DNA of 64,000 nucleotides from Gemmataceae bacterium (GTDB lineage: Bacteria; Planctomycetota; Planctomycetia; Gemmatales; Gemmataceae): NCBI GenBank assembly GCA_003136315.1, contig PLDW01000088.1, positions 1-64,000 on the forward strand. The letters run 5' to 3'. The notes beneath the pieces are model-generated. The model searched no databases, was not told the origin of the DNA, and was given only the letters and a program-made list of their open reading frames with translations. Made by a program: the position numbers and the translations under genes. Of this stretch, positions 8,936-18,628 are shown in pieces (the first letter of the stretch is position 1; each line of letters opens with the position of its first letter).

Positions 8936-10228
8936 ATGTCACGATGGGGATGGAAGCGATGGGCGTGGGGGGTGCTGGCCGGTGCGGCTGTCGCAACCTC
9001 GTCCGGATATAGCGCCGGAGACGACAAGCCAACGGCACCGGAGCTGCCGAAACCAAACGACACCATCACCCTTCGATTTGACGGCCAGCCGGAACAGAAG
9101 GTGACGGTGATCAAGTCCACTCGCAAGCCCGATGGGGCAATCGAGACCGAGGTGAAGGATCCGGCGACGGGACAGACGTTTACGCTGTACGACCCCCCAC
9201 CTGGCACGAAGCCAGAAACCCCCACGAAGCCATCGGGGATGGGATCGAAGCAGACTCCCTCGACAGGTGGCAAGACGACGGCCGGGTCGACCGACACCCC
9301 CACTCCACCCCCAGCCGTCAAGCAGCCAATCCTTCCGCGGGCGAAGCCTCGAACCGACGACCCGCTCACACCGCTCCCCCCGGCGACCGCAGCCACCACT
9401 CCCGACACCCCGCAAGACAAACGAGGGTTGGGGGCACGGCTGTTCGGGAAAGAGCAGCCCAACACACCGGTTGCGACTCCAGCAGCCCCAGCCCCGACAA
9501 CCCCGCCGGCTGAGCCGGCCAAGAAGCCCGGACTGTTTGCGCGAATCTTTGGTCCGAAGAAGTCGGCCACTCCGACTCCGGCAGCGACCACCATGCCATC
9601 GCCAGGGAGGTCGACCAGCCCAGGCACAGCACCGTCTACCCCTAACGTGGGGGGTAGCGTTTCGACCCCTTCGGGCGGGTCAACGACCGACTTGCCCAGG
9701 GCCATGCCGCCAAGGCCGTTCCTCCCACCCACTGCAGCTACCCCTGTGCCAAGCCCGCTGCCGTCGGCCATCCCACAGCCGCCGGCCCCGCCCGCCGGGG
9801 TGCCCATCCCGGCTATCCCTTTGCCCCCTGGCTCATCCCAGTCGATCCGACTACTGACCCCGGGTCAGCCAATCGCGGTGGTCCTCCCGGTGGGGTATGT
9901 TCCCGCGGAGATCGCACTGGCGGAAGACATTCGACCATACGCAACCGCCCTCCAGAGCGCCCTGGCTCCCTCCGCACGGATGACTGCCGCCAAGGGTCTG
10001 GCGGACGGCCGGCACGGATCGAGTGATCAGGTTAAGGGGCTTCTATTCGAGGCCACCCAGACGGATCCGTGCCCGGCCGTCCGTGCGTGCTGTATCGAGC
10101 ATCTGTGCCAGCTCGGGTACTATCACCCAGCCTTCCTCGCCTACCTCCAGAGGTCGGTGAACGATCCCTCCGAGGACGTGAGGGAGGCCGCGAAGGTTGC
10201 GTTGGTGAAGATGTCGCCGAAGCCGTAA
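8936..10228 (+). CDS. Exported Pro/Thr-rich protein with C-terminal HEAT-like repeats
   Basis: An N-terminal signal or anchor (RWAWGVLAGAAVATSSGYSAG) precedes a small domain (residues 35-80). A long Pro/Thr/Ala-rich low-complexity linker follows (about 80-310), with two similar KRGLGARLFGK and KPGLFARIFGPK segments inside it. The last ~110 residues (ALAPSARMTAAKGLAD...AVRACCIEHLCQLGYYHP...DVREAAKVALVKM) look like HEAT repeats. It is probably exported and could act as a surface or scaffold protein. No enzymatic motif is seen. GGAGG lies 8 nt before the ATG. Confidence 0.7.
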   Translation: MSRWGWKRWAWGVLAGAAVATSSGYSAGDDKPTAPELPKPNDTITLRFDGQPEQKVTVIKSTRKPDGAIETEVKDPATGQTFTLYDPPPGTKPETPTKPSGMGSKQTPSTGGKTTAGSTDTPTPPPAVKQPILPRAKPRTDDPLTPLPPATAATTPDTPQDKRGLGARLFGKEQPNTPVATPAAPAPTTPPAEPAKKPGLFARIFGPKKSATPTPAATTMPSPGRSTSPGTAPSTPNVGGSVSTPSGGSTTDLPRAMPPRPFLPPTAATPVPSPLPSAIPQPPAPPAGVPIPAIPLPPGSSQSIRLLTPGQPIAVVLPVGYVPAEIALAEDIRPYATALQSALAPSARMTAAKGLADGRHGSSDQVKGLLFEATQTDPCPAVRACCIEHLCQLGYYHPAFLAYLQRSVNDPSEDVREAAKVALVKMSPKP

Positions 10229-10423
10229 GTTCGGCCGACCAGAGCTGACACCTTGATACAGGAACCCGTTAAGACTGTCGTATATCTGGAAAGATGAATA
10301 GAAGTATAAACGTAATGGCGATGTGTGGTGGGTGATAAGGCGTTGTTGGAGTGTTTTTGCAGCTGGCTTCAGTGGGGCCGGTCCGGGGTCACGGACCCCA
10401 GCTACAGCCGAACCTCCCGCTCA

Positions 10424-10454
10424 CCTGGTTCCCACGCGGGGCGTGGGAACCAGG
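10424..10454. repeat. Palindromic repeat C, copy 1
   Basis: CCTGGTTCCCACGC-GGG-GCGTGGGAACCAGG is a perfect 14-bp inverted repeat. Its core TTCCCACGC/GCGTGGGAA recurs at 21951-21971 and 22084-22108, so it is a dispersed REP-like element. Confidence 0.75.
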
Positions 10455-10516
10455 AAGATGGGAACCCAACGGCGGGAAATCCTGTCGCGTCGAGTGAGAA
10501 GTCACCATTTTTCGTT

Positions 10517-10539
10517 GCCCGGCGGTATCTCCGCCGGGC
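10517..10539. terminator. GC hairpin in intergenic region
   Basis: GCCCGGCGG-TATCT-CCGCCGGGC is a perfect 9-bp stem. It sits 290 bp after the upstream gene and precedes a very AT-rich stretch (10555-10597) that may hold the promoter of the PKD gene. Whether it terminates transcription is uncertain. Confidence 0.35.
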
Positions 10540-10598
10540 AGTGCATTTTACTCAGATAATCATATTTTTATTTAATATTATTATATATAGAATAAAAT

Positions 10599-10653
10599 GA
10601 CCCTGGAATGGTCACAGCGATTAGCCGTTGGTTGAGCGCAGCTCTACCAACGG
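10599..10653 (-). repeat. Dispersed palindromic repeat B, copy 2 (minus)
   Basis: Read on the minus strand, ...GCTGCGCTCAACCAACGGCTAATCGCTGTGACC... matches the copy at 35257-35320 almost base for base, including the trailing TTCCAGGGTCATTT. It lies about 100 bp upstream of the PKD protein gene. Confidence 0.7.
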
Positions 10654-10759
10654 TTGCGGAGATAGTGGCTCCGCGTTTCGTCTTGCCCTGTCCCCCCCAC
10701 CCGGGTATCTCCCCCGAGCGTGGCGGCAACCAGTCGCCCAGAAGAGGGGTGCTTACATC

Positions 10760-12085
10760 ATGGCAGATCCGACTCCAGAGAAAGAAAAGAAGGGTGGGTG
10801 GCTGAAGGCGGCGGTCCTCGGAGTCCTCGGGCTGAGCGGTGGTGCGGCCGGCACCTACGTGACCGCAGTCGTTGAGAAAATTGCCAAGCCCCCACTTCCG
10901 GTCGCCAATTTCGCGGCTTCCACGGACGGGCTCACCCTCACCTGTCAGAACCACGCTTCAGGCGACTCCGGCTGGTGGGACTTCGGGGACGGTAGCCCAC
11001 TGGAGCCGTTCTCCCCCGAGACACCGTCAGTCACCCACGCCTACACCAAGCCCGGCACCTACTCAGTGAAGTTGATCGTCCGGAATTTCACTGCCGACGA
11101 GAACCAGCGGTCGGTGCCGGTCGAGGTGGCGGAGGTGGGTAAGGATGGCCCAAACGCGCCGTCTGTGTCCGACTTCACAATTCGGTCGGTCTCCCCTGTC
11201 GCGGTCGCCCCGGCCACGTTCCGGGTGACCGCCGAAGTCAAGAACGCCGAGCACTGCATCTGGGATTTCGGCGATGGCCGGTTGGAAGTCGCAGACGCGG
11301 GGGGCAAGATCGACCGGCTTGTGACGTTCGAGAAGTCCGGGGCGTTCCTCGTGCAGCTTTTCGTCCACAACGGAAAGCAGGCAGCCAAGCAAGTCAGCAC
11401 AGTGAAAGTGGAGGCACCAGACAACGGGGCACTCACCGCGGTTCTGACAGTGACTGACACCGGGACTCGGACAGAACGGGTCGTACGCAACCCTTCGGTG
11501 GCAATCACGGCCCACAGCGAGAAGGGCACCCCTGAGTTCACGCGAACGGTGATGGCCCGCCCGGGGTTCGTGATCGAGGATGCGGCCCCCGCGATAGCAA
11601 CGGTTGCTGGCATCGCCAACCTGGCCGTCCGGGTGGGGGCCGATGGCACCTCGGCGACCATCTCCGGCCAGTGGACCAACCCGAAACCCGGGGACGCAGC
11701 CAGCGGTTCGGACCACATCATCCCGCTGAAACTGACCGAACGACGGGTGAAGCCGATGCATCCGATTGTCACGATGGTGACCGGACCGCTCCCGACTGTC
11801 ACCGCCACGGGCAAGGCGAGCGTGGCGATTCCGCTGCCGGCTACGCCGCCGGGAATCGACGGGTTCAAGCGAACGATCGCTGTCGAACTCCGCGAAATGG
11901 GTCCAAATGGGAAATCGCTCGTGGTCGCCTCCGGCACCGTGACGGGTCACGACCCGGTTCTGATGAATCTCTCCGCCACCCAGTCCTCTCAGGCCGTCAC
12001 GACCGCTGTCTGGACTGAGGATTTCGTGACGATCACGCATGAACAACGATCGTCCCCGACGATCAAGTTAATCAGCGGTCCATGA
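10760..12085 (+). CDS. Membrane-anchored PKD-domain protein
   Basis: This 441-aa protein has a charged N-terminus, one membrane segment (AAVLGVLGLSGGAAGTYVTAVV, residues 14-36) and two PKD-type beta domains. The first ends WWDFGDGSPLEP...THAYTKPGTYSVKLIVRN and the second has CIWDFGDGRLE...FEKSGAFLVQLFVHN. WDFGDG and the Y/F-x-x-x-G-x-x-x-V-x-L strand are the family marks. A further ~200-residue beta-rich region is unassigned. It is probably an envelope protein that binds other surface components. The ATG at 10760 has GAGGGG 10 nt upstream; the ORF-track start at 10628 lies within repeat B. Confidence 0.8.
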   Translation: MADPTPEKEKKGGWLKAAVLGVLGLSGGAAGTYVTAVVEKIAKPPLPVANFAASTDGLTLTCQNHASGDSGWWDFGDGSPLEPFSPETPSVTHAYTKPGTYSVKLIVRNFTADENQRSVPVEVAEVGKDGPNAPSVSDFTIRSVSPVAVAPATFRVTAEVKNAEHCIWDFGDGRLEVADAGGKIDRLVTFEKSGAFLVQLFVHNGKQAAKQVSTVKVEAPDNGALTAVLTVTDTGTRTERVVRNPSVAITAHSEKGTPEFTRTVMARPGFVIEDAAPAIATVAGIANLAVRVGADGTSATISGQWTNPKPGDAASGSDHIIPLKLTERRVKPMHPIVTMVTGPLPTVTATGKASVAIPLPATPPGIDGFKRTIAVELREMGPNGKSLVVASGTVTGHDPVLMNLSATQSSQAVTTAVWTEDFVTITHEQRSSPTIKLISGP

Positions 12086-12190
12086 GAAGGCCAGTACGAG
12101 CCACTTTCACCGAACCGCGGGAGGCCACCGCAGCGGCAGTGGCTCAACGGCAGTCGTCTCATACGAGAACCGTTGCCGTACCACCATCAC

Positions 12191-12260
12191 GCTCGGCAGG
12201 AGCCTCGCCCTCCCGTTAGACCGATGTTTGCTCCTGGAATGTGACAGCCTCTGCGGGTTC
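12191..12260 (-). repeat. Dispersed repeat A, copy 1
   Basis: About 70 bases, in inverted orientation, closely match 17151-17220: AACCCGCAGAGGCTGTC, then TCCAGGAGCAA, then GTCTAACGGGAG. This explains why two unrelated ORF-track entries begin with nearly the same peptide (MLLECDSLCGF and MLLDYDSLCGL). Confidence 0.7.
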
Positions 12261-12343
12261 AGTTGGGAAGACGAGATGGGGGGAGCAACCGGGGAAGGGG
12301 ATGCCAAAATGGTGGAGTGGTCGATCTGCGTTCACAAAGCCGA

Positions 12344-13306
12344 TCACACCTCCACATCCCAGACGACGACCTGTCCCTTGTCCCCACCTGCGGCGGCCAA
12401 CGACCCGTCTGGACTGATCGCCACGGAGTGGAGTTTCCCGATCCCCCACTTTAACGCACGAATTGGAGAGAGGTTGGCGGTGTCCCAGTATCGGACCTGG
12501 TTACCAGCAACTGTCAGGAGAAACTGTCCTGACGGGTGGATTGCTAACCCCTGGACGTATGCACGTCCAGGAGCAGTAAGTCGTCCCATCTGCCGACCGG
12601 CCACTAAATCCCACTGTTCCAATACACGATTATCCCACGTGAACAGAGTTCGGCCGTTCGGCGCGAATGCCAGCCGGGTGTCGAAGCTCGTCAAGGAGCG
12701 GCCGAGTTCGGCGACGCTCCGGCCGGTATCCCCGTCCCGGAGCACGACAAGCGGTTCAATCCCGGACGCCCCGGCTTCGCGGGTGTCGGCCGTGGCAACC
12801 CTCTCGCCATTGTGGCTGATGGCCACGCCGTTAAAGAACCAGGTTGACTGGTTGAGCAAGTACGGTTCGTCGGGGGCGACTGGCTCGCCGTCCAGGATCG
12901 ACCACATCGCTGCAAACAACCCAGTCGGGCGGACCTCCCAGCATTCGACCCGGTTAAACCCGGCCCCACCGCGGCTCATCACAAGCCGTCCTCCGTCCGC
13001 TGTGAGGGCGAACGAGATCACGTGACGCTCATGCTGGGAACCTGGTGGAGGTGGGATCTCGTGCTCGTCGAGAGGAAGGAGCCTGAATCCGCCCCGGTAG
13101 TCCGACACATGCACCCATCGACCGAGCGGGTCACATACGCAGCCGTAAAGGTAGTTGACCTCGTGCGAGAGGTTGAACGTGTGTGACGAGGTGGTCAGAT
13201 CCCAGGTGTCGTACCCGCCGCTCCCTCCGGCAACGAGGATCCTGCCACCGAGGCCGAACGACACTCCGCCAACCGGCCGGGATTGGGTATTCTGTAAGAT
13301 TCGCAC
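12344..13306 (-). CDS. WD40-repeat protein
   Basis: The 320-aa protein is made of WD40-like blades such as VGGVSFGLGGRILVAGG...YDTWDL, GVAISHNGERVATADT, LAFAPNGRTLFTWDNRVLEQWDL, GLAIHPSGQFLLTVAGNQVRYWDT and SVAISPDGSLAAAGGDKGQVVVWDV. That gives roughly six to seven blades, enough for a propeller. The final VVWDV closes the ring. Such free-standing WD40 proteins are common in planctomycetes and act as interaction scaffolds; the partner is unknown. I start at GTG 13306 because GGAGG lies 7 nt upstream and the propeller begins right there. The ORF track starts at 13384. Confidence 0.8.
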   Translation of the reverse strand: MRILQNTQSRPVGGVSFGLGGRILVAGGSGGYDTWDLTTSSHTFNLSHEVNYLYGCVCDPLGRWVHVSDYRGGFRLLPLDEHEIPPPPGSQHERHVISFALTADGGRLVMSRGGAGFNRVECWEVRPTGLFAAMWSILDGEPVAPDEPYLLNQSTWFFNGVAISHNGERVATADTREAGASGIEPLVVLRDGDTGRSVAELGRSLTSFDTRLAFAPNGRTLFTWDNRVLEQWDLVAGRQMGRLTAPGRAYVQGLAIHPSGQFLLTVAGNQVRYWDTANLSPIRALKWGIGKLHSVAISPDGSLAAAGGDKGQVVVWDVEV

Positions 13307-13395
13307 GGCAGTGCCTCCGCGTTCACAGGCTCCTTTCGACTTGACCGACACATCGAGGCTCTCGACGATGTATCGATGTGTCATGATGCGAATAC

Positions 13396-14610
13396 CTACA
13401 CCCTAGTCGCCAGCGCCAGGGCGAGGCGGCAACCGCTCTCGAATTCGGTGAGATCGACGAACTCCTTGACCGTGTGGATCTCGTTCTGCCCGGCCCCGAA
13501 GGAGACGGTCGGGATGCCGTGCTTGACCATCCAGTTCGCATCCAGCCCGCCGTTGGTCACGCGCAGGTTCGGCTCACGGCCGATGGCTCGGACGGCGTCT
13601 GCGGCTCGTCGCACCACCGGGGCGTCGTCCTTGATCCGGAATGGGACGTAATCGAGCCGGGAGTGAAACGTCACTTTCCCGGGCCGGCCCTCGTGGTCTT
13701 TCACTTTTCCCGCGGCAGCGGTGAACGCGACCTTGAACGCGGCGGTGATCTCACGGACGAACTTCGCATCGTGGCTCCGGCTCTCCCCCTTGACGTGGAC
13801 GAAATCCGTCACCACGTTGGTCGCGTCGCCAGCGCAGCGGCCATCCGCTCCGCCGACCGGCCCGATGTTGCTGGTGCCGAGCTTCTCGCCCTTGACCACC
13901 TTCCCAAACCACCCGCCCTCGTAGACCTCGGCCATCGCCAGGGCGAGGATCATGGTGGCCGAGATGCCCCGCTCCGGGGCGACCCCAGCGTGGGATGCCT
14001 TGCCGCGGATGTCGACCGTCCACCGGTCTGCGCCGATCGCCCCGACAATGATGTCGGCAGCGCAGCGGCCATCGAAGTTGAACCCGACGAGCGGGCCTCC
14101 GAGGTCCGCCGGGTTCAGGTGCTTCGCCCCGAACAGCCCGCTCTCCTCACGAACGGTGAAGAGCAGTGTCAGCGGTGGGTGGGGAAGCTTCTGGCGAGCG
14201 AGTTCGGCCGCGAGTGTCACCAACACTGCGCAGCCGGTCCGGTTGTCGCCGCCAAGGGCGGTGGTCGCCTCGTTGATCACCCGCTTCCCCTGAAGCTTCG
14301 GCTTCGCACCCGCACAGAGGGGGACGGTGTCCATGTGAGTCATAAACAGGACCGGCTTCTCGGTCTTTTTCCCGGTCCCGGGGAGTTTGACGATCAGGTT
14401 CCCTGTCTGGGTGGGTTCAGGGATGCGGGTGTTTGCATCGTCGAAGGTGATTGCCTCTACCGGAACGCCAGCCTCCTTGAGGGCGGCAACAATCTCGCGG
14501 CTGATCGCGCCCTCCTTGCCGGTGATCCCCTCAATGGAGAGAAATCGCATCAGCCGGGCGATGGCAGCTGGGGTGTCGACGACGAATGCGGGCGCGGTGG
14601 CGGGGGGCAT
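13396..14610 (-). CDS. M20-family metallopeptidase (PepT-like)
   Basis: A 404-aa cytoplasmic enzyme with the co-catalytic zinc pattern of M20 peptidases. It has the HMDTVP motif after a LFMT strand, GGDNRTG, the catalytic and metal Glu pair in REESG, an FDG aspartate, and a late HTVKEFVDL histidine. The dimerisation-domain segment IRGKASHAGVAPERGISA is also typical. Length and motif order fit tripeptidase T-like peptidases, which trim N-terminal residues from small peptides. The exact substrate cannot be told from sequence. No frame damage is seen. Its start is the conventional ATG. Confidence 0.88.
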   Translation of the reverse strand: MPPATAPAFVVDTPAAIARLMRFLSIEGITGKEGAISREIVAALKEAGVPVEAITFDDANTRIPEPTQTGNLIVKLPGTGKKTEKPVLFMTHMDTVPLCAGAKPKLQGKRVINEATTALGGDNRTGCAVLVTLAAELARQKLPHPPLTLLFTVREESGLFGAKHLNPADLGGPLVGFNFDGRCAADIIVGAIGADRWTVDIRGKASHAGVAPERGISATMILALAMAEVYEGGWFGKVVKGEKLGTSNIGPVGGADGRCAGDATNVVTDFVHVKGESRSHDAKFVREITAAFKVAFTAAAGKVKDHEGRPGKVTFHSRLDYVPFRIKDDAPVVRRAADAVRAIGREPNLRVTNGGLDANWMVKHGIPTVSFGAGQNEIHTVKEFVDLTEFESGCRLALALATRV

Positions 14611-14728
14611 GGGGGCATCCGGGCGGATGGCTGGGAGTCCGCTGGCCGTTGGGACGGGGTGGGTAGGGAGATGATTGTACGACCGGAGCCGGGTCGATCG
14701 CCACTGGGTGGGAAATGTCGGTCCGTAG

Positions 14729-15169
14729 TCAGCGAAGCCGCAGAAGTTTCTTCATCCGCGCTTCAAGTCGCTTCCAGGTCATCTCGTCTGGAGTCTCGAT
14801 CTCTGGCAGGCTGACCGGGAAGTGGGCCAATCGACCGTCGTCGTCGACCTGCGCGAAGCCGAGTAGGGCCTCGCTCCACGGACCCTGATCAGCTTCGATC
14901 GGCATTCCGAGGAGGCCGCACACCAGATACGCCGATGTCCGGTGCATCACAACGCCCTGGATCTCGACCACCAACCCAACTGGGACAGGCCGGAGGCACT
15001 CCATGTTCAGGACGCGACGGAGCACCAGATTCGCCTGAGGGCCGACATGCTTCCACGCCGTCGCGTACCCGGCTTCCAGCACGAACCGGAGCATCGCTCC
15101 GGCGTACAGCGTGCCGTGGTGGTTCGCATCCGACGGCAATACCAGTTTGTGACTCGCCGTTGTGGACAT
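14729..15169 (-). CDS. Acyl-CoA thioesterase-like hotdog protein
   Basis: The 146-aa protein carries the 4HBT hotdog signature SDANHHGTLYAGAMLRFVLEAGYATAW, in which the short loop and long helix form the acyl-CoA site. It is followed by the beta sheet (VLNMECLRPVPVGLVVEIQGVVMHRTSAYLVCGLLG). It probably hydrolyses acyl-CoA thioesters of unknown chain length. I start at ATG 15169 (MSTTASHK); the 18 residues before it in the ORF track look non-coding. Confidence 0.75.
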   Translation of the reverse strand: MSTTASHKLVLPSDANHHGTLYAGAMLRFVLEAGYATAWKHVGPQANLVLRRVLNMECLRPVPVGLVVEIQGVVMHRTSAYLVCGLLGMPIEADQGPWSEALLGFAQVDDDGRLAHFPVSLPEIETPDEMTWKRLEARMKKLLRLR

Positions 15170-15302
15170 GGACCCATCCGACCGTTTAGGACCAGCGGAC
15201 AAAACCCCTCGTCTGGGAGGCACAGGGGAGTAAAACCGCCCTCCGGCTCCCCCTTCCTTCCTAGGGAAGGGGGTTGGGGGGTTAGGTTCTGTCTGTTCGT
15301 CC

Positions 15303-16934
15303 TTAATTATCGCCTACCGCTGCGGCAGGTGGCCCCATCTGGAGCATTGCCTGAAAGAGTTTCCCGACCTCCGCGCGGTGGGTTGCGTCGTCGTGAAACC
15401 CGGGCACCGGCTTGCGGCTCAAGAGCCAATCATAGTGCTTCCAGCCATACCAGTAAGCAGCAGCGTACTTTCGCACTGGCTCAAATCCCCCCGGACCCAC
15501 TGCCCCCTGCCCGGCCAGGGCGTACTGTGGTGGGCCGTCGAGTGGCTGCAATTCTGTACGCTCCAGTGGCGCGCCGGATTCGTCAAACAGGCCGATTCGG
15601 ACATCACCCCGACCGCGGTGGTACAGGTGCCACTGGAAGTGGATGCCCTCCTCGACATTCAGAGCGCCCTTGAGGCTGTCTCCGCTCATCCACGCGACTT
15701 TCGCCCCCAGTGGAGCGTTCGCTTCGACATAGTGGAGCGCGACCCAGAGCATCGTCGCCCGCGCAGCGAACTTCTCCTGCCGGCCAATGTTTGCAGCGGC
15801 CACGACTGCGATCCCCGCACACACACCGCCCCAGGCTGCCTTCTTCCACACCGTCACCGGTGCTGCAACGAAAGCCGTCAGAAGCAGCCCGAACAGGATG
15901 TCGAGTCCCCATACGGCTGGCATGCTGTACCTCCCCGAGATGATCGTTACCGGGAGGTACATCGCAACCCCACCCAGGAGGAGCATGATCGCGCACGCAA
16001 GGGCTGGACGGGCCGAATTCCGGTTCGCCTTGGCCTCGGGGGCTGAGGACGTGTCTGGGAGTTGGGTACGCCGAGACACTCCCACAGTGATGGCTGCCAG
16101 CACGACACCCACTCCCATGAACTCCGGACTCATTGCCCCTTTGAGAGTGTTCAAGAGCCGACCGAATTGGGCAAGGCTCGGGCCAGGAGTTTCGTACTGC
16201 CCCGGGTGCCAGTGCGTCTTGTAGTGGACGAAGTGGATCGCGGGCATCAGAAGGGTGACCCCCAGCGCCAGGGACCGCCAACCGTTGCGACGCCATGCGT
16301 CGCGGATCGTCAGGCCATCGGGCCACATCCGCAGCACCATCTGGGCCGGGACCAGCGCAGCGAACACGTTCTTACATCCAAGGGCCACCAGAACCGCCAC
16401 CGCTGCCGCGATCTCCCATATCAGCGGTCGGTCGGTCGTAGAAGCCTTACGGGCTGCGACCAACCCGAACAGGGCGTAGGGCATCGCCACCCCTTCCGCG
16501 AGGGTCAAGCTGGTCCAAATTTCGTTGCGGTATGGGTTCCACATGGCCAGTGCTCCGGCCAGGATCGCTGCGATCGGGTGAATCTTGAGTTCCCGCAGGA
16601 GCCAGAGAAACATGCTCGCAGCCAGCCCGGTCCAGAGCAGGCGGCAAATCCGCCAGGAGAGTGGGTCGCCGTCGAACAGATTCGACTGGAGTTGCCAGTG
16701 GATCCACAAAGTCGGGCGGAACGGGCCGAGATGCGCGTAGTTGGCCTGCACCCGCTCCCACCATAGCCCTACGTGCCCGGTCAGAGAACGCCCCTCGACC
16801 GGGTACACGAGGTTCCCATCATCGATAAAATCAAACGGAGTGGCCAGGGTCGGCAGGTAGAGCGCAGCCAGCAGCAACCCGCCAGCAGGAATCCACCACG
16901 GAAAGCGGGAAGCAGGGGGTGACGCGACATCCAT
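15303..16934 (-). CDS. Polytopic membrane protein, glycosyltransferase (GT-C)-like
   Basis: The protein has about ten hydrophobic segments (IPAGGLLLAALYLPTLA, AASMFLWLLREL, IAAILAGALAMW, and others). The first luminal loop has FDFIDDGN, an acidic pair placed like the catalytic Asp/Glu of GT-C enzymes that use lipid-linked sugars. The C-terminal ~150 residues are soluble. It may transfer sugar to a cell-surface acceptor, but the family assignment rests on layout only. The start is uncertain: the ORF runs to 17183, but its first residues lie in repeat A, so I chose the first ATG before the membrane region. No good ribosome binding site is seen there. Confidence 0.6.
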   Translation of the reverse strand: MDVASPPASRFPWWIPAGGLLLAALYLPTLATPFDFIDDGNLVYPVEGRSLTGHVGLWWERVQANYAHLGPFRPTLWIHWQLQSNLFDGDPLSWRICRLLWTGLAASMFLWLLRELKIHPIAAILAGALAMWNPYRNEIWTSLTLAEGVAMPYALFGLVAARKASTTDRPLIWEIAAAVAVLVALGCKNVFAALVPAQMVLRMWPDGLTIRDAWRRNGWRSLALGVTLLMPAIHFVHYKTHWHPGQYETPGPSLAQFGRLLNTLKGAMSPEFMGVGVVLAAITVGVSRRTQLPDTSSAPEAKANRNSARPALACAIMLLLGGVAMYLPVTIISGRYSMPAVWGLDILFGLLLTAFVAAPVTVWKKAAWGGVCAGIAVVAAANIGRQEKFAARATMLWVALHYVEANAPLGAKVAWMSGDSLKGALNVEEGIHFQWHLYHRGRGDVRIGLFDESGAPLERTELQPLDGPPQYALAGQGAVGPGGFEPVRKYAAAYWYGWKHYDWLLSRKPVPGFHDDATHRAEVGKLFQAMLQMGPPAAAVGDN

Positions 16935-17150
16935 GCGCGGCAGTCCACAGGGCGCAGTAGGAGTGGTGTGCCGGTCGCAGGATGCCCAGATGAGCCGGCC
17001 CGCCCGGTCGACAGCGAGATGTTCTACCGCGCTGGGGTTGACCAAGGGAAGCCCAGCTCTGTCGGACGTGTGGGCCAGTGGGCCAGCGTTCCACACCATG
17101 ACAACGCTCGATTTCGACGCAAATCGAATCCCCATTTTCGCCTGATACGG

Positions 17151-17260
17151 TAACCCGCAGAGGCTGTCGTAGTCCAGGAGCAAGTATCAGTCTAACGGGA
17201 GAGCGAAGCTCCTCCCGAGCCTGAGGGAGATGCAGCTCGGCAGGAGCTTCGCTCTCCCGT
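17151..17260 (+). repeat. Dispersed repeat A, copy 2, with long hairpin
   Basis: Positions 17151-17220 match 12191-12260 in inverted orientation. The end of the element is a long palindrome: ACGGGAGAGCGAAGCTCCT (17195-17213) pairs perfectly with AGGAGCTTCGCTCTCCCGT (17242-17260), and CCGAGC/GCTCGG extends it inward. It sits in the gap between the membrane-protein and DUF3050 genes. Confidence 0.8.
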
Positions 17261-17301
17261 GTGTGCATCTAATCGTGCTTCAATCAATGTGACAATCTCA
17301 G

Positions 17302-18099
17302 CTATGTCAACGGCGAACGATGGGGTGATTTTTCCCGCCGGATCACGTCATAAATTCCGTCCCATAAGCCCCGCCGGGCGACAAGACAGCTCACCGCCGT
17401 CTGCTCTGCGACCTGCCAGCGAGACTCATCGGAACCGCAGAGGGACCGGAGGAGCCGGTGCGCCATCGGGCCATGTTGGACCCCGTCTAAACCGATGTGC
17501 CGGTTCAGATAGTACATGAAATCTTCCAACCTGCCTCCCGCTTTCACGTTCAACTCGTCCACGATGCGTTGAAAGACCGCAGGCAGCAGGTCTTCCCGGC
17601 CGAACGTGAACGCTGAAGCGATGGAGCAAATGTCCTTGCAGTCGATGATGTCGAACGTCAGCCCGACGAACTGGCGGGTACATTCGGGAACTCCTGGCGA
17701 TGCAAGAGCAGTGGAGACGGACTTGCATTGGCGAAGTTCGTCCAGGAATCCGTCGATCAGAGCGGTGTTCGCCCCACAGCGGGCCATTGCGCGGCGGTAC
17801 AACTCGAAGTGGCTGGCAAACCCGCCTCTCCCGTCGTCGTCACTCTCCTCGGCCAGAACGATTTCATTGACGAGCCGACAGCCAAGCGGATCAGCGGCGG
17901 GTAGCCACGGAACTTCGGTGCAGCAAAGTCGCCGTTGTAGGGCCTTGAGCAAGGACATGAAGTCCCATACGGCGAAAACGTGGTGCGCCAGGAAGAGGCG
18001 CAACGAGTCCAGCCGATCGATTTCCTGGTAGATGGGATGATTCAGGAGTGCCGACTTGAACGGCCCGAGACGTTCTTGAATGTGTTGAAGCCGATCCAC
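17302..18099 (-). CDS. DUF3050 (heme-oxygenase-fold-like) protein
   Basis: The 265-aa, mostly helical protein matches DUF3050: [38 protein letters not shown] near the N-terminus, a central [15 protein letters not shown], and [22 protein letters not shown] near the end. The histidines ([22 protein letters not shown]) suggest a di-metal or heme-oxygenase-like site, but the role is unknown. I start at GTG 18099, the last start codon before the conserved region; the ORF-track start at 18207 adds an unlikely N-terminus. Confidence 0.75.
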   Translation of the reverse strand: MDRLQHIQERLGPFKSALLNHPIYQEIDRLDSLRLFLAHHVFAVWDFMSLLKALQRRLCCTEVPWLPAADPLGCRLVNEIVLAEESDDDGRGGFASHFELYRRAMARCGANTALIDGFLDELRQCKSVSTALASPGVPECTRQFVGLTFDIIDCKDICSIASAFTFGREDLLPAVFQRIVDELNVKAGGRLEDFMYYLNRHIGLDGVQHGPMAHRLLRSLCGSDESRWQVAEQTAVSCLVARRGLWDGIYDVIRREKSPHRSPLT

Positions 18100-18109
18100 C
18101 GTGGTATTC

Positions 18110-18300
18110 TCTTTCTTCAAGTGATTCTTTGAGCAGTTCGTCGTACGATCGGACACGAGCCAAGAGTTGCAGCGTTTTGTCCGTTGGGATTGCTCCCCAG
18201 AAGCCAAACCTTGCCGTCAGGAATGACGCCTCTGAGAATCCGCCGTTGGTCGTCCGGGTGATGCTGCTTTTTGAACCAACCGAGTTCGTCGATCATGACA
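18110..18300 (-). pseudogene. Possible decayed minus-strand gene fragment
   Basis: One frame reads MIDELGWFKKQHHPDDQRRI...[13 protein letters not shown], and a second reads [21 protein letters not shown] just after it. A single shift would fuse them into one plausible polypeptide. No family is recognised. It lies directly upstream of the DUF3050 gene and could be debris of the mobile patch to its right. Confidence 0.25.
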
Positions 18301-18433
18301 CCCTCATCGGTCGATTTTTTCCTCCAGAACTCGATCCAATAAAAGTAAGATAAAAATCTATTTTTCGTTAGAAACGATGTTTGTCGTCACTGCCGTCTGG
18401 GTGAGCCGCTCCAATGCGGTCCGCAGGAGGACG

Positions 18434-18538
18434 TCACCGCTCCATCTTATCACACTGGTCGCGGATCGGGATGTCCGCGAAACTGGCCGCAAAGAGATCG
18501 GGCTGAAAATCACTCTTGAGTGGGAGGCAGCGGGTCAT
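18434..18538 (-). pseudogene. Possible N-terminal remnant of a plasmid replication initiator (RPA-like)
   Basis: The 34-aa open frame ends DLFAASFADIPIRDQCDKMER then stop. This resembles the N-terminal RDxxDxMERP block of plasmid replication initiator protein A as I remember it. Only this fragment is present, so the call is tentative. Confidence 0.25.
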
Positions 18539-18628
18539 GGGTCAAACTTAACGCGTTCATTTGGGGAGGACGAGCAGTTTATCCGGGTCAGGGTGGAACG
18601 GAAACTGCGGATCTGACCTCTGCCACCC

